Source: an uncultured delta proteobacterium (lineage in GTDB: Bacteria; Desulfobacterota; Desulfobulbia; Desulfobulbales; Desulfocapsaceae). Taken from it: DNA of 64,000 nucleotides. Location: NCBI GenBank assembly GCA_903875445.1, contig CAIQWD010000116.1, positions 1-64,000 of the forward strand, given 5' to 3'. The translations under genes were made by a program, and so were the position numbers. Shown one piece after another: positions 26,226-35,347 of the stretch (position 1 is the first letter of the stretch; every line of letters starts with the position of its first letter). A model generated the notes under the pieces. That model ran no database searches. It worked only from the letters and a program-made list of their open reading frames with translations, and was not told where the DNA came from.

Positions 26226-27503
26226 TTATAAACAACCATCTACCTGATCACGGGGATAAAGACTTTTTACATCGTAGATAACAGAATTTTCTTTGCAGAA
26301 GCTTCGTAGCTCGGCAATGGAAATCTCGGTGAATTGCCGATGGGCGACAGCGACCACCACAGCGCTATAAGTATTCGGTCGAAGCTCCTGCACGAGAGTC
26401 AGACCGTATTCCTTTTCGGCCTCAAGAGGATTGGCCCAAGGGTCATATACATCGACGGCAATACCGTATTCGCTGAACTCGGCGATGATATCCGTCACTT
26501 TGGTGTTGCGCAGGTCGGGACAATTTTCCTTGAAGGTGAGACCCATCACCAGGATGCGGGAATGGGCGGTGTCGATTCCTTTCTGCACCATTTTTTTGAT
26601 GACCGCAGCGGCGATATAATGGCCCATATCGTCATTGAGACGGCGACCGGCGAGGATCATATTGGGATGATAGCCGACCTCCTGTGCCTTATGGGTCAGA
26701 TAGTACGGGTCAACACCGATGCAATGGCCGCCGACCAAACCCGGGCGAAAAGGGAGAAAGTTCCATTTGGTCCCGGCCGCGGCCAGCACTTCGCTGGTAT
26801 TGATGTCGAGCCTGTCAAAGATAAGAGCCAATTCGTTAATCAAGGCTATATTGACGTCGCGTTGGGTGTTTTCTATTACTTTCGCCGCCTCTGCGACCTT
26901 GATGCTGCTTGCTGGGAAGGTGCCGGCAGTGATGATCGATTTGTACAATTCGTCGACCAATTGTGCGGTCTCCGGTGTCGATCCGGAGGTGATCTTGACG
27001 ATGGATGGCAAACGGTGCTGTTTGTCCCCGGGATTAATCCGTTCCGGGCTATAACCGCAGAAAAAGTCCTTATTATAGGTGAGGCCCGACCCTTTTTCCA
27101 GCAACGGCACACAAACCTCTTCGGTTGCCCCCGGATACACCGTCGATTCGAAAACCACCACGTCGCCCGGTTTCAGAACCGCAGCAACCGTATTTGATGC
27201 CCCCACAAGGGGGCGAAAATCAGGACGTTTTGCGGCGTCGATGGGTGTTGGAACCGCCACTATATAAACATTCCGGTCGCCAATTTCCCGAGCATCGGCA
27301 GTGAATTGGAGGAACTTAACAGCAGCAAGTTCCTCATCCGAGACTTCAAGAGTAGCGTCACTGCCGCGACGGAGCGCATCGACCCGAGCAACATTTAAAT
27401 CAAAACCGATTGTTGGAAATTTTTTGCCGAATTCGACGGCCAGAGGCAAGCCGACATATCCGAGCCCGATAATACACAGTCTGATATCTGACAAGTTCTT
27501 CAT
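26226..27503 (-). CDS. nucleotide sugar dehydrogenase (UDP-GlcNAc/GalNAc dehydrogenase, TviB/WbpO-like)
   Basis: The 425-residue enzyme has the NAD-binding start [16 protein letters not shown], central [14 protein letters not shown] and the catalytic Cys in [13 protein letters not shown]. It oxidises the C6 hydroxyl of a UDP-N-acetylhexosamine to the uronate. Sequence features fit the TviB/WbpO subgroup better than UDP-glucose dehydrogenase. It stands alone without other capsule genes; queD follows upstream on the same strand with 16 bases between. Confidence 0.88.
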   Translation of the reverse strand: MKNLSDIRLCIIGLGYVGLPLAVEFGKKFPTIGFDLNVARVDALRRGSDATLEVSDEELAAVKFLQFTADAREIGDRNVYIVAVPTPIDAAKRPDFRPLVGASNTVAAVLKPGDVVVFESTVYPGATEEVCVPLLEKGSGLTYNKDFFCGYSPERINPGDKQHRLPSIVKITSGSTPETAQLVDELYKSIITAGTFPASSIKVAEAAKVIENTQRDVNIALINELALIFDRLDINTSEVLAAAGTKWNFLPFRPGLVGGHCIGVDPYYLTHKAQEVGYHPNMILAGRRLNDDMGHYIAAAVIKKMVQKGIDTAHSRILVMGLTFKENCPDLRNTKVTDIIAEFSEYGIAVDVYDPWANPLEAEKEYGLTLVQELRPNTYSAVVVAVAHRQFTEISIAELRSFCKENSVIYDVKSLYPRDQVDGCL

Positions 27504-27519
27504 GTCGCTGCAACACTCC

Positions 27520-27897
27520 TCAGTTTTGATTTCCGTAATACGTCAGGCCCTGGCTGTCGGTCTCGAGAACGGTGACACTGTAAAGAGAGTAATGGTCGCT
27601 TGTCAGCTGGAATTGAACCTCATCATAGATAAAACGGGCAATATGTTCCGAAGATGGATTTTTATCTTGAAAATAGGGAAGGGTGTTAAGGTCGTTATGA
27701 TCGAGTTTATCGACAGCTGCACCGACAATTTTTTTCAACACCTTGAAATCAATCCCCATCCCATACCGGTCAAGCGCTGTGGCACGCACAGCAACCTCGA
27801 CTTTCCAGTTATGGCCGTGCGGCTTCTCGCAATCGCCGGGATAATCCCTCAGGTGGTGTGCGCCGGCGAAGTGGGTCTTTATGAAAATTTCAAACAT
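27520..27897 (-). CDS. queD: 6-carboxy-5,6,7,8-tetrahydropterin synthase
   Basis: QueD acts early in preQ0/queuosine synthesis. The 125-residue protein has zinc-binding His in AGAHHL and PHGHNW, the nearby Cys in GDCEKPHGH, and [17 protein letters not shown] precedes the start. No preQ1 riboswitch is recognised in the upstream leader. It may be cotranscribed with the sugar dehydrogenase, without an obvious functional link. Confidence 0.93.
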   Translation of the reverse strand: MFEIFIKTHFAGAHHLRDYPGDCEKPHGHNWKVEVAVRATALDRYGMGIDFKVLKKIVGAAVDKLDHNDLNTLPYFQDKNPSSEHIARFIYDEVQFQLTSDHYSLYSVTVLETDSQGLTYYGNQN

Positions 27898-28171
27898 CCT
27901 TCTCTCCTTTCAAAATATTGATAGCTCTCTGCTTCTGCACGGAAAGGGGGTTTCAACTTCTCGGGAACTTAATACTTTCGAGCTTATTAGTCATCTACTT
28001 TTGCCGGTAATTCCCGGCAAAACAAGGAGGCTGGTCCCTTAAGACGGATTGTCTCCGGAAACGATAGTCATCGCCGCTTGATTTTCAGCAGGTAACCGGA
28101 AAATCTACCCGAAGAAAAATTGATTTACATTTTCATCAGGAGGTATACATTCAATTTCCAACAATAAAATA
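27898..28171. other. 274-base intergenic region with inverted repeats, possible structured leader
   Basis: Between divergent queD and the tRNA methyltransferase. TTTTGCCGG/CCGGCAAAA forms a 9-bp hairpin at about 28009-28031. GACGGATTGTC, repeated CCGG segments and GGTA/TACC pairs follow up to a strong Shine-Dalgarno AGGAGG at 28138-28143. That site is 28 bases from the annotated ATG. No known riboswitch family is recognised. Confidence 0.4.
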
Positions 28172-28996
28172 ATGGGCTCATTGTCTTTTTTTGCCTTGGA
28201 GTATTTTTTGGCAACGTTCACTACCGCAGAAGACGAAACAGAGGAAAAGATATCGCAAGACAGTCTCTTCGATGGTGATCTGCAATGCCTTCAGGCAACC
28301 GAAGGATATCGTTTCTCGGTAGATTCGCTCCTTGTTTCTCATTTTGTGGAGGTCCGAAAAAAAGACCGGATACTTGACCTCGGCACCGGCTGCGGCATAA
28401 TCATGCTCATTCTTCTCTATCGATGGGGCCAGCGAATCAGCGAGATAGTGGGGGTCGAAATTCAACAAACTCTTGCGAGGCTGGCAAGGAAAAATCTGCA
28501 AGCCAATGACTTTGCTAGCAGCGGCCGAATTGTCGAGGGTGATATCAAGAACCTAGCCGCTCTTGTCGCACCGGAATCGTTTGATACTGTCGTCTGTAAT
28601 CCGCCGTTTTATGGCCTCGGATCTGGGCGGCGCAGTTCCAACCACGAGGCCTGCCTTGCCCGCCACCAGGTTCTTGCAAGTCTCGATGACTTTCTTCTCG
28701 CCTCAACCCTGGCAGTGAAAAATAGGGGAACGGTATATTTCATTTATCCGGCCGGACAGATTGGCACCTTTATTTCTTTGCTTGGTAAACATCGACTTGC
28801 AGTAAAAAAACTGCAATTTGTCTACAGTTACCCGCAGATGAAACAAGAAGCTCGACTGGTTCTCATCGAATGCAGCAAAAACGGCGGGGGTGGTACGCAT
28901 ATCCTTGCACCACTGTATATCTACCAAGAAAAGAATGGTGCGCAGACCGAAGAAATGCAGAATATTTATAAAAAAAACATCTGTATACATTGTTAA
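28172..28996 (+). CDS. trmN6: tRNA1(Val) A37 N6-methyltransferase-like protein
   Basis: The 274-residue methyltransferase contains the SAM motif ILDLGTGCGII, the ATEGYRFSVDSLLVSHF segment and the catalytic NPPFY, all typical of the TrmN6/YfiC family. The start is uncertain: ATG 28172 has no close binding site, whereas AGGAGG at 28138 would serve an in-frame ATT at 28154. The first 35 residues are poorly conserved in such proteins. Monocistronic or grouped with yifB 30 bases later. Confidence 0.8.
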   Translation: MGSLSFFALEYFLATFTTAEDETEEKISQDSLFDGDLQCLQATEGYRFSVDSLLVSHFVEVRKKDRILDLGTGCGIIMLILLYRWGQRISEIVGVEIQQTLARLARKNLQANDFASSGRIVEGDIKNLAALVAPESFDTVVCNPPFYGLGSGRRSSNHEACLARHQVLASLDDFLLASTLAVKNRGTVYFIYPAGQIGTFISLLGKHRLAVKKLQFVYSYPQMKQEARLVLIECSKNGGGGTHILAPLYIYQEKNGAQTEEMQNIYKKNICIHC

Positions 28997-29026
28997 CTTA
29001 ATAGTTCAATACAATTATTATTTACT

Positions 29027-30553
29027 ATGCTTGCAATCATTACCAGTTGTTCGGTACTCGGTATTCACGGCTGGTTAATTCAGGTCGAGGTTGATGTCGC
29101 AGCCGGCCTCCCGACCTTTTCGACGGTAGGACTGCCCGATAGTTCCGTCCGTGAAAGTAAAGACAGAGTGAAGGCGGCAATTAAAAATTGCGGCTATCAG
29201 TTTCCCAACAAACGCATAACCGTCAACCTGGCTCCGGCAGATATCAAAAAAGAGGGCGCCGGATTTGATCTGCCTATCGCCATAGGTATCCTTGAAGCCA
29301 CGGAAACCCTGAAAAGACAGCGAGCTGGGCATTACTGCGTAGTCGGAGAACTGTCTCTCGATGGGGCTGTGCACCGGGTAAGCGGCATACTGCCGATGAT
29401 AATTGCCGCCCGGGAACAAGGCCTGCAAGGAATCCTGATTCCTGAGGAGAATATTGAGGAAGCACACATTGCACCGGCAGGAATTGACATCATCCCCATT
29501 ACCTCGTTACCCCAGGCGGTGGAGTTTTTGGCAGGGATGGAGAGTGCCGCACCCTTTTGTCGGACAGACCTTGCAGCAATGGCCAACACCACCTCCTATC
29601 ATGTCGATTTTGCGGATATTAAAGGGCAACAGCATGTCAAACGCGCCCTGGAGATTGCCGCTTCGGGTGGCCACAATATCCTTTTAAAGGGTCCTCCTGG
29701 TTCGGGAAAAACCATGTTGGCAAGACGATTTCCCACCATCCTGCCGCCGATGACCCTTGAAGAAGTAATTGAAACTACGAGAATTTACAGTATAGCCGGA
29801 CAAAACTCGGAGAAAAGCACGGTTTTTACCACCCGTCCTTTTCGAGCACCGCACCATACCATTTCCGATGCCGGTCTTATCGGCGGCGGCAGTATCCCGC
29901 AACCGGGAGAGGTCTCCCTTGCCCATAACGGGGTTCTCTTCCTTGACGAATTGCCGGAGTTCAAGAAGCATGTTCTGGAAGTCCTGCGCCAGCCCCTCGA
30001 AGACGGGGAGGTGACAATCGCCAGGGCGAATATGACCTTGACCTTTCCAGCGCGATTCACCCTTATTGCCGCCATGAATCCCTGTCCCTGTGGGTTCTTT
30101 GGTGACAACCGTAACAGCTGCAACTGTAATGAAGCTGAGATCAAGCGCTATACCGGGAAAATTTCCGGACCACTCATGGACAGGATTGATATGCATCTTG
30201 AAGTTGCCGGTCTTGATTATGGGGAAATGAGCAGCACGACCAACGGCGAGAGTTCGAAAGACATCAAAGCCCGGGTCGATCAAACTCGAGCTCTCCAGGA
30301 AAAGAGATTTGTGGGCAACCCAGGTGTCTACTGCAATAGCCAAATGAACAGCAAACTCATGGAGATTTATTGTCTCTTGGATGCACCATCAGCACAGCTT
30401 CTAGAGAAAAGTGTCGCCAGGTTAGGACTTTCGGCAAGGGCGTATCATCGCATCCTGAAAATTGCCAGAACCATTGCCGACATGAACCAGGCGCCGAGCA
30501 TTCGTTCAATCCATGTCTCCGAGGCTGTGCAATACTGCCGAACATCCCAATGA
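29027..30553 (+). CDS. comM: YifB/ComM family Mg-chelatase-like AAA+ ATPase
   Basis: The 508-residue protein has the N-terminal Lon-protease-like fold (VGLPDSSVRESKDRVKAAI) and Walker A GPPGSGKTML. Walker B is LFLDELPEF, and a Cys cluster follows in MNPCPCGFFGDNRNSCNCNE. Relatives act as helicases that promote branch migration during natural transformation (ComM). Whether this organism is competent is unknown; comEA-like and recJ genes occur elsewhere in the window. Confidence 0.94.
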   Translation: MLAIITSCSVLGIHGWLIQVEVDVAAGLPTFSTVGLPDSSVRESKDRVKAAIKNCGYQFPNKRITVNLAPADIKKEGAGFDLPIAIGILEATETLKRQRAGHYCVVGELSLDGAVHRVSGILPMIIAAREQGLQGILIPEENIEEAHIAPAGIDIIPITSLPQAVEFLAGMESAAPFCRTDLAAMANTTSYHVDFADIKGQQHVKRALEIAASGGHNILLKGPPGSGKTMLARRFPTILPPMTLEEVIETTRIYSIAGQNSEKSTVFTTRPFRAPHHTISDAGLIGGGSIPQPGEVSLAHNGVLFLDELPEFKKHVLEVLRQPLEDGEVTIARANMTLTFPARFTLIAAMNPCPCGFFGDNRNSCNCNEAEIKRYTGKISGPLMDRIDMHLEVAGLDYGEMSSTTNGESSKDIKARVDQTRALQEKRFVGNPGVYCNSQMNSKLMEIYCLLDAPSAQLLEKSVARLGLSARAYHRILKIARTIADMNQAPSIRSIHVSEAVQYCRTSQ

Positions 30554-30615
30554 AATAGGATGGTTGCGGTCCTGGAAAGTATTGTCAAACACCCTCAAAA
30601 CCGATGGAATGAAAA

Positions 30616-30969
30616 ATGAAGAAGATTGTCGAAGAATTGAAACAGCTGATCGCCTTTAAACACACCACCGATGTTGGCGATGTGGTCCTTATCGCCGCGA
30701 AAGAGCCGAAAATGCTCTTCTATGCCTATGTGAATAAGATCGAGAGAGATAGCAGCAGAAAAGATGAGTGGTGGCATCTCCATCTCACCCTTCTTTCGGT
30801 TCCCCTACAAAAGATAACCTGGACATTGCGGACGGAACAGATGAGCGGACAGGAAATTTTTACCATGGGTGGTGAAGAGCGATTTTTGCAGGCCGTTGAT
30901 CTAGGGGAAAAACAAGAAAAACAGCTCGGTCCAGGCAAAAAAATTTCAATCCTCAAAAGAGTGAAATAA
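30616..30969 (+). CDS. hypothetical protein (117 aa)
   Basis: A soluble 117-residue protein without signal peptide. The sequence alternates beta-like hydrophobic strands (VGDVVLIAA, KMLFYAYVNKIERD, WWHLHLTLLSVP), suggesting a small beta-barrel or SH3-like fold, and ends in a basic tail. I do not recognise the family. It sits after comM in the same orientation, 62 bases away. Confidence 0.6.
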   Translation: MKKIVEELKQLIAFKHTTDVGDVVLIAAKEPKMLFYAYVNKIERDSSRKDEWWHLHLTLLSVPLQKITWTLRTEQMSGQEIFTMGGEERFLQAVDLGEKQEKQLGPGKKISILKRVK

Positions 30970-31009
30970 AGATGAATTTCGAGTGAATAATGATCTTGGG
31001 CAATTGCTG

Positions 31010-31507
31010 TTAGTGCTCAGGGGGAACAAAGCTCACCAGAAGGCTCTCGAGTTTGGTTTCCAGCCGCCTGTAGGTAATCCGCGGGCATATATCCAACATT
31101 ATTTTTGCCGCCTTGACCTGATCGGAATTGCTGTATTTATCGGATAGATAGATTATCTCACTGATGCCAGCCTGAATAATGACCTTGGTGCACTCATTGC
31201 ACGGAAACAGTCCGACATAAATCCGGCAATTCCGTAAATCAGTGGAGATGGAGTTCAAGACTGCATTCAGTTCCGCATGGCAGACATAAGGATATTTGGT
31301 GTCAAGAAACTTACCTTGCCTTTCCCAGGGCAACTCATCATCGGAACATCCCCATGGGAAACCGTTATAACCGACACCGACAATTTTGTTTTGATCGTTG
31401 GCCACACAGGCGCCAACCTGGGTATTGGGATCCTTGCTTCTCTGGGCCGACAAAAGAGCTACGGCCATAAAATACTCGTCCCAGGAAAGATAATTCTGTC
31501 TCTTCAT
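31010..31507 (-). CDS. comEB: dCMP deaminase (ComEB family)
   Basis: The 165-residue zinc deaminase shows NTQVGACV, HAELNAVLN (zinc His and catalytic Glu) and PCNECTKVII (two zinc Cys). dCMP deaminase makes dUMP for thymidylate synthesis. It overlaps the upstream hydrolase gene by four bases. The relation to competence implied by the ComEB name is historical. Confidence 0.9.
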   Translation of the reverse strand: MKRQNYLSWDEYFMAVALLSAQRSKDPNTQVGACVANDQNKIVGVGYNGFPWGCSDDELPWERQGKFLDTKYPYVCHAELNAVLNSISTDLRNCRIYVGLFPCNECTKVIIQAGISEIIYLSDKYSNSDQVKAAKIMLDICPRITYRRLETKLESLLVSFVPPEH

Positions 31508-32349
31508 GAATTCCCTCCATCTTCATCGGCTTTGAATTTTCTTCGACGCTGACGCCAGGTATTGACACCGCAAACCGTGTCGACAAATCCTTTGATCGTC
31601 TTGAAATACAGATTTCCCCCGGTTTTGGAAACACTATGATGTTCCGCACCGGGAATGATAAGAAATTGTTTGTTTTTCGCCCCGGAAACGGCCTGCAGCT
31701 TCTCGGCCTGAGGAATCGGTATCAGAACATCGCGGGAACCGTGGAAAATGATAGTTGGAACCTTAATCCCTGCAATTTTCCGTAAATTATCAAAACCTTC
31801 ATCCTCAGAAATCTCTGCCGCTGCCTTTTCCGCGCCAATTGTCTTGAGTAAGGGAAGGGTTTCAGAGAAAGCACTCTCGAGGATCATTGCCTTTATTCTG
31901 TCAGGGTTGTTAAGCACAACATCGATCGCACAAACGGAACCGAGTGACCGTCCCATAACGACAATCGCACCCCCATAGTCTTTTGCCGCAAGCCATTCAA
32001 TAGCCTTGGAAAACTGCAACCCGGCATCGGCAATCAAGGTTGCAAGCGAAGGTGTACCGGTGCTCATGCCGAAGCCTCTCTGGGATGCGAGCAATACATT
32101 GATTCCGACTTGGTTGAAAGATATAGCCTCCGAGTCAAAGGAGTCGGAAGATTCCTTGCCACCATGAAAATAGATAATTGTTGGGGCTTCCGGAGCAGAG
32201 AGATAGAATCTGCAGGATAAAAGCACGCCTTCGCCGAGTGTCAGGCGGAGGTCTTCGGCGTTTACCGGACAAATCCCTCGAAAATCACGGGGTGGTTGGA
32301 GCAGCAGTGAACAGATTTCCGGATGGTCCAATTTGGCTAAAGAGTGCAT
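31504..32349 (-). CDS. alpha/beta hydrolase (serine hydrolase)
   Basis: The protein has the oxyanion motif YFHGG, the nucleophile elbow GRSLGS, a late Asp in HGSRDVLIP and His in AEHHSV, completing the triad. The ATG at 32349 gives 281 residues; a TTG 19 codons upstream (32406) is possible and neither has a strong binding site. Substrate unknown. It is coupled with the dCMP deaminase gene. Confidence 0.82.
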   Translation of the reverse strand: MHSLAKLDHPEICSLLLQPPRDFRGICPVNAEDLRLTLGEGVLLSCRFYLSAPEAPTIIYFHGGKESSDSFDSEAISFNQVGINVLLASQRGFGMSTGTPSLATLIADAGLQFSKAIEWLAAKDYGGAIVVMGRSLGSVCAIDVVLNNPDRIKAMILESAFSETLPLLKTIGAEKAAAEISEDEGFDNLRKIAGIKVPTIIFHGSRDVLIPIPQAEKLQAVSGAKNKQFLIIPGAEHHSVSKTGGNLYFKTIKGFVDTVCGVNTWRQRRRKFKADEDGGNS

Positions 32350-32471
32350 GGGCGGCGGATGGCAATGTTGCGAGAAGAGGTTAAAGGTGGCTTGCGGAAC
32401 AAACAAATGAAGGTATCTTTTTATCTACATTTTTGCAAAGGCATTTGACCCTTCGGGTAACACCGGGCAAT

Positions 32472-32510
32472 AAAAAACCCGCTTTCCACAAAAGGAAGCG
32501 GGTTTTTTAT
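32472..32510. terminator. bidirectional intrinsic terminator
   Basis: AAAAAACCCGCTTTCC, loop ACAAAA, GGAAGCGGGTTTTTT is a 15-bp or so symmetric stem with A/T runs on both sides. It lies just downstream of tRNA-His (minus strand) and would end that transcript; no plus-strand gene reads into it. Confidence 0.85.
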
Positions 32511-32540
32511 GTTTCAATGGTCAACGTTATAGAGAAAATG

Positions 32541-32617
32541 TGGGGTGAGCGATGGGACTTGAACCCACGGCCTCCTGGGCCACAACCAGGTGCTCTAACC
32601 AATTGAGCTACGCCCAC
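32541..32617 (-). tRNA. tRNA-His (GTG anticodon)
   Basis: A full cloverleaf reads on the minus strand: acceptor GTGGGCG/CGCTCAC with discriminator C73 and encoded CCA, T8-A9, D-arm GCTC, anticodon loop TTGTGGC with GTG, and T-loop TTCAAGT. An encoded G at 32618 supplies the extra G-1 that marks His tRNA. Confidence 0.97.
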
Positions 32618-32652
32618 CACATTTGCTGGGTTTTGTACTGAAAAGCCTGTCT

Positions 32653-32681
32653 TATATACTCGTTCGAGAAACGTTTTGCAA
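32653..32681 (-). promoter_or_regulatory. predicted promoter of tRNA-His
   Basis: On the minus strand TTGCAA (32676-32681) and TATATA (32653-32658) are exactly 17 bases apart and lie about 35 bases upstream of the tRNA. Confidence 0.65.
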
Positions 32682-32692
32682 GTGCAAAATAA

Positions 32693-33340
32693 TTAGAGAT
32701 TTTCTTTGCAGAACATACATTTTTTTGCTTGTGCCTTGATGATTTCCATACAATGCGGACACTCTTTTTTAAAATTCGCTTTAAGGATGGCCTCAAGTAC
32801 CTGTCTCACGGCAAATTCCATTGCCGGGTCTCTGAAGCGATGATTCCTGAGGGGATCGATGCATTGCACATCGTTCAACTTCTTGAGATACTCCATGGCC
32901 ACGAGTCGGTCGCTCTTGGATGCAGCCTCATCAAGCAAAAGGGTCATGACCGGTTTCGGGTCGTTTTTCTCCAAACAGGTTTTCAACCCCTCAACAGCCT
33001 CTTTTTCCTTGAAATAGCGTTCGTTTTGCGCCAAAAGCACGTCTTTATCGATAACACAGCCCTTGAATGCATCGGCATTGCCGACCATCATCAAATTTCC
33101 TTCAGGGCTTCCCGGCAACTCCATGTATCGATAGGATGCGTGGTGCCCGTATTTGGTTTCGATCTGCTCCCAACCTCTTAAAAACAATGAACAGCCATCA
33201 TTTAAACAGATAAACATAACCTCCGAACCCCAACCCAGTCCATCGCCCACATGAATTGGCGGGGCTTCACAGCAAGATAATATGGTCTTGCAGTGAGGAC
33301 ATTTTTTTTCCTCATCAAGAAAACTTAAATCTCGAACCAT
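32693..33340 (-). CDS. hypothetical protein with zinc ribbons at both ends
   Basis: The 215-residue protein begins with CPHCKTILSCCE and a downstream C pair, a rubredoxin/zinc-ribbon-like knuckle, and ends with CPHCMEII...KKCMFC, a second ribbon. The middle (residues 90-180) is helical with HEAT-like repeats (MTLLLDEAASKSDRLVAMEYLKKL). I do not recognise a named family. It lies upstream of tRNA-His and downstream of the aromatic amino acid gene, on the same strand. Confidence 0.7.
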   Translation of the reverse strand: MVRDLSFLDEEKKCPHCKTILSCCEAPPIHVGDGLGWGSEVMFICLNDGCSLFLRGWEQIETKYGHHASYRYMELPGSPEGNLMMVGNADAFKGCVIDKDVLLAQNERYFKEKEAVEGLKTCLEKNDPKPVMTLLLDEAASKSDRLVAMEYLKKLNDVQCIDPLRNHRFRDPAMEFAVRQVLEAILKANFKKECPHCMEIIKAQAKKCMFCKENL

Positions 33341-33479
33341 TCAGCAACTCCTTCAAAAAATTAAAACCGTCCGACACAGAAATCTTTATGTAATCTGTGC
33401 TGACGGTAGTCATATCTCATGAAAAAAGCGATCATTAGGGCCAACTATAATGGCGACGAATGAAATTACAACCGTTATC

Positions 33480-35174
33480 TCAGGCCTTCATACTCGGGTT
33501 ACTCATCACTTCATCGATGGCCTTCGCCTGTTTCATGCGTGACTGGAGAAATGCCGGGGGCATAAATTTTTTATTCTCCTCCATTATACCGGTGAGTTTT
33601 GCGATATCGCCTTGCTCCGCGAGGTCTATAAGTTGCATGATGTTGGCAGCAAAGGCCTTAACTATTTTTCCACCCTCACCGGTTGTCGCCATGATCTCTG
33701 CATAGGTTCTGGGTTTTTGGTTGTGGATACGGGCCATTGCCAAGATCCCATAAAGGGAGGTGAGGGTCGAATGGCTGCCGATATCATCACAGTCGACCTT
33801 AAACTCCCGCAAGGTTTTTGCCAAGGCAACGGAGATGGTGGTGGGAAGCTTTTGCCCGATACCCATGAGGAGATCGTGTTTTGTGGCACTGTCATGATAA
33901 ATATCGGCACCGTGTTTATAAAGAAACGCCTCGAATTCACTGCAGAAGGAACCACTCCTATGGGTTCTGACCACTGACGCATTCTTGTCCTTCATAGTGA
34001 GGGCCTGCGGCCCCCAAAGGTTATGAACGAACATCACCTCAACCCCTTGACTGGTTGCTTCAAGTGATGTCTTGATGGTATTTTCCGACTCGCCGGCAAG
34101 AATAATCAAGGCCTGGCCATCGTGGAGCAGGGGACCATATTTTTTGATAGTTTGGGCAGTTACCGAAATCGGAACACACACGATGACGACATCGACTTTG
34201 TGGAGCATCTCTTCCGGGGCAAGCACCGTTGTTCGCCCGCTCAGGAAGGTCTTGTATCCCTCATTCTGCAGACGTTCGGCAAACCACTTGCTCATATCGC
34301 CACTGCCGATGAATCCAAACGCCTTGATCTTCTTGACCCGCATTTCCACACGGGGAAAGGATCCGAGCACCTTGAGCGAACCCTCTTCTTGAATGACCAC
34401 CGATTCAATGGTCTGTAAAGCGCTTTTCAAAAGCTGATCATGCAGGTGACCCTCCACCTCCACATAGATTTGCAGTTTCTGAGTTTTGATATCATTTTCC
34501 GACTGCAGATCGAGAATATTGATTCCTCGCCGGGTAAATTCCCCAAGGATATCGGCGAGCATTCCCACCCGATCCCGCAAGGGGCGAGTAATTATTGTCG
34601 TTGCATCAAAGCCGGTGACAGGTGCAAGATTTCTGCCGACCACGGCAAACCTCGTCCGGTTATGCGATACTACTTCTCTGGCAACAAGGGCAAGGCCATG
34701 TTTTAATACGATTTCCTCGGAATCGATAACGGCGTGGCCTACTTTGTTTTCGGTTCGAATTGCAATCATGGCAGCTTCAATATCGTGAACAGCCATAAGG
34801 GTGGCGTCGGGATGGTGTTCATCGATGTATTCATCACATTGCCGAAATACCGAGCTTCTTCCGACGATTGTGGTAATGGGTGCCCCACCCGCAGATGGAC
34901 GGGCGAGTGCCCCCAGAGACAGATGAATGGGGAGGACTATATTATCGATCCAGAAGCCATGTTCCATTTTGGCGACCAGCCTGAAATAATCCTTTACCTC
35001 GCCTTCTCGCGTGTTATACACAGGGATGATCGCGTGCTCGGCCTTGCCTTCAATAAAGGCGGCAAGGACATCGATAATGCGATTAAAGAGCAAAAGTTTG
35101 GCGTCTGGCGAATAAAGGCTCGCGGCCTGATAACTGTCTGAACCAACAGGGCCCAGAGTGGCGATGGACATCAT
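33480..35174 (-). CDS. prephenate dehydratase-like / ACT / prephenate dehydrogenase fusion
   Basis: The 564-residue protein has three parts. Residues about 1-190 resemble prephenate dehydratase, with SHNRTRF (conserved TRF). Residues 195-270 form an ACT domain (ITRPLRDRVGMLADIL). Residues about 285-550 form a TyrA dehydrogenase with FGFIGSGDMSKW, VHNLWGP and YAEIMATTGE. The GTFS and PIEN motifs of normal dehydratase appear changed to GSDSY and PVYN, and the Arg expected in TyrA helix QALRH is not evident. Adjacent ATGs at 35174/35171 are the first; longer frames need TTG. Confidence 0.82.
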   Translation of the reverse strand: MMSIATLGPVGSDSYQAASLYSPDAKLLLFNRIIDVLAAFIEGKAEHAIIPVYNTREGEVKDYFRLVAKMEHGFWIDNIVLPIHLSLGALARPSAGGAPITTIVGRSSVFRQCDEYIDEHHPDATLMAVHDIEAAMIAIRTENKVGHAVIDSEEIVLKHGLALVAREVVSHNRTRFAVVGRNLAPVTGFDATTIITRPLRDRVGMLADILGEFTRRGINILDLQSENDIKTQKLQIYVEVEGHLHDQLLKSALQTIESVVIQEEGSLKVLGSFPRVEMRVKKIKAFGFIGSGDMSKWFAERLQNEGYKTFLSGRTTVLAPEEMLHKVDVVIVCVPISVTAQTIKKYGPLLHDGQALIILAGESENTIKTSLEATSQGVEVMFVHNLWGPQALTMKDKNASVVRTHRSGSFCSEFEAFLYKHGADIYHDSATKHDLLMGIGQKLPTTISVALAKTLREFKVDCDDIGSHSTLTSLYGILAMARIHNQKPRTYAEIMATTGEGGKIVKAFAANIMQLIDLAEQGDIAKLTGIMEENKKFMPPAFLQSRMKQAKAIDEVMSNPSMKA

Positions 35175-35347
35175 AGCTGCATGGAAACAAAGAATTGACG
35201 GTTGGCGGTTTTCCACTTGCACATTTTTTGAAGAAAACAAGAAGAACCGGCAGGAACAGGAACAACCAGTGCAAAATATACATTCTCCGCTCTTTAAGCA
35301 ACATTTTATAACACTGGGCTAAATAGCGTGTTCATCAATTTGCAACC

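Noticed and set aside
27898-28171. preQ1 riboswitch in the queD leader
   Set aside because: The leader shows neither the preQ1-I consensus nor the preQ1-II architecture.
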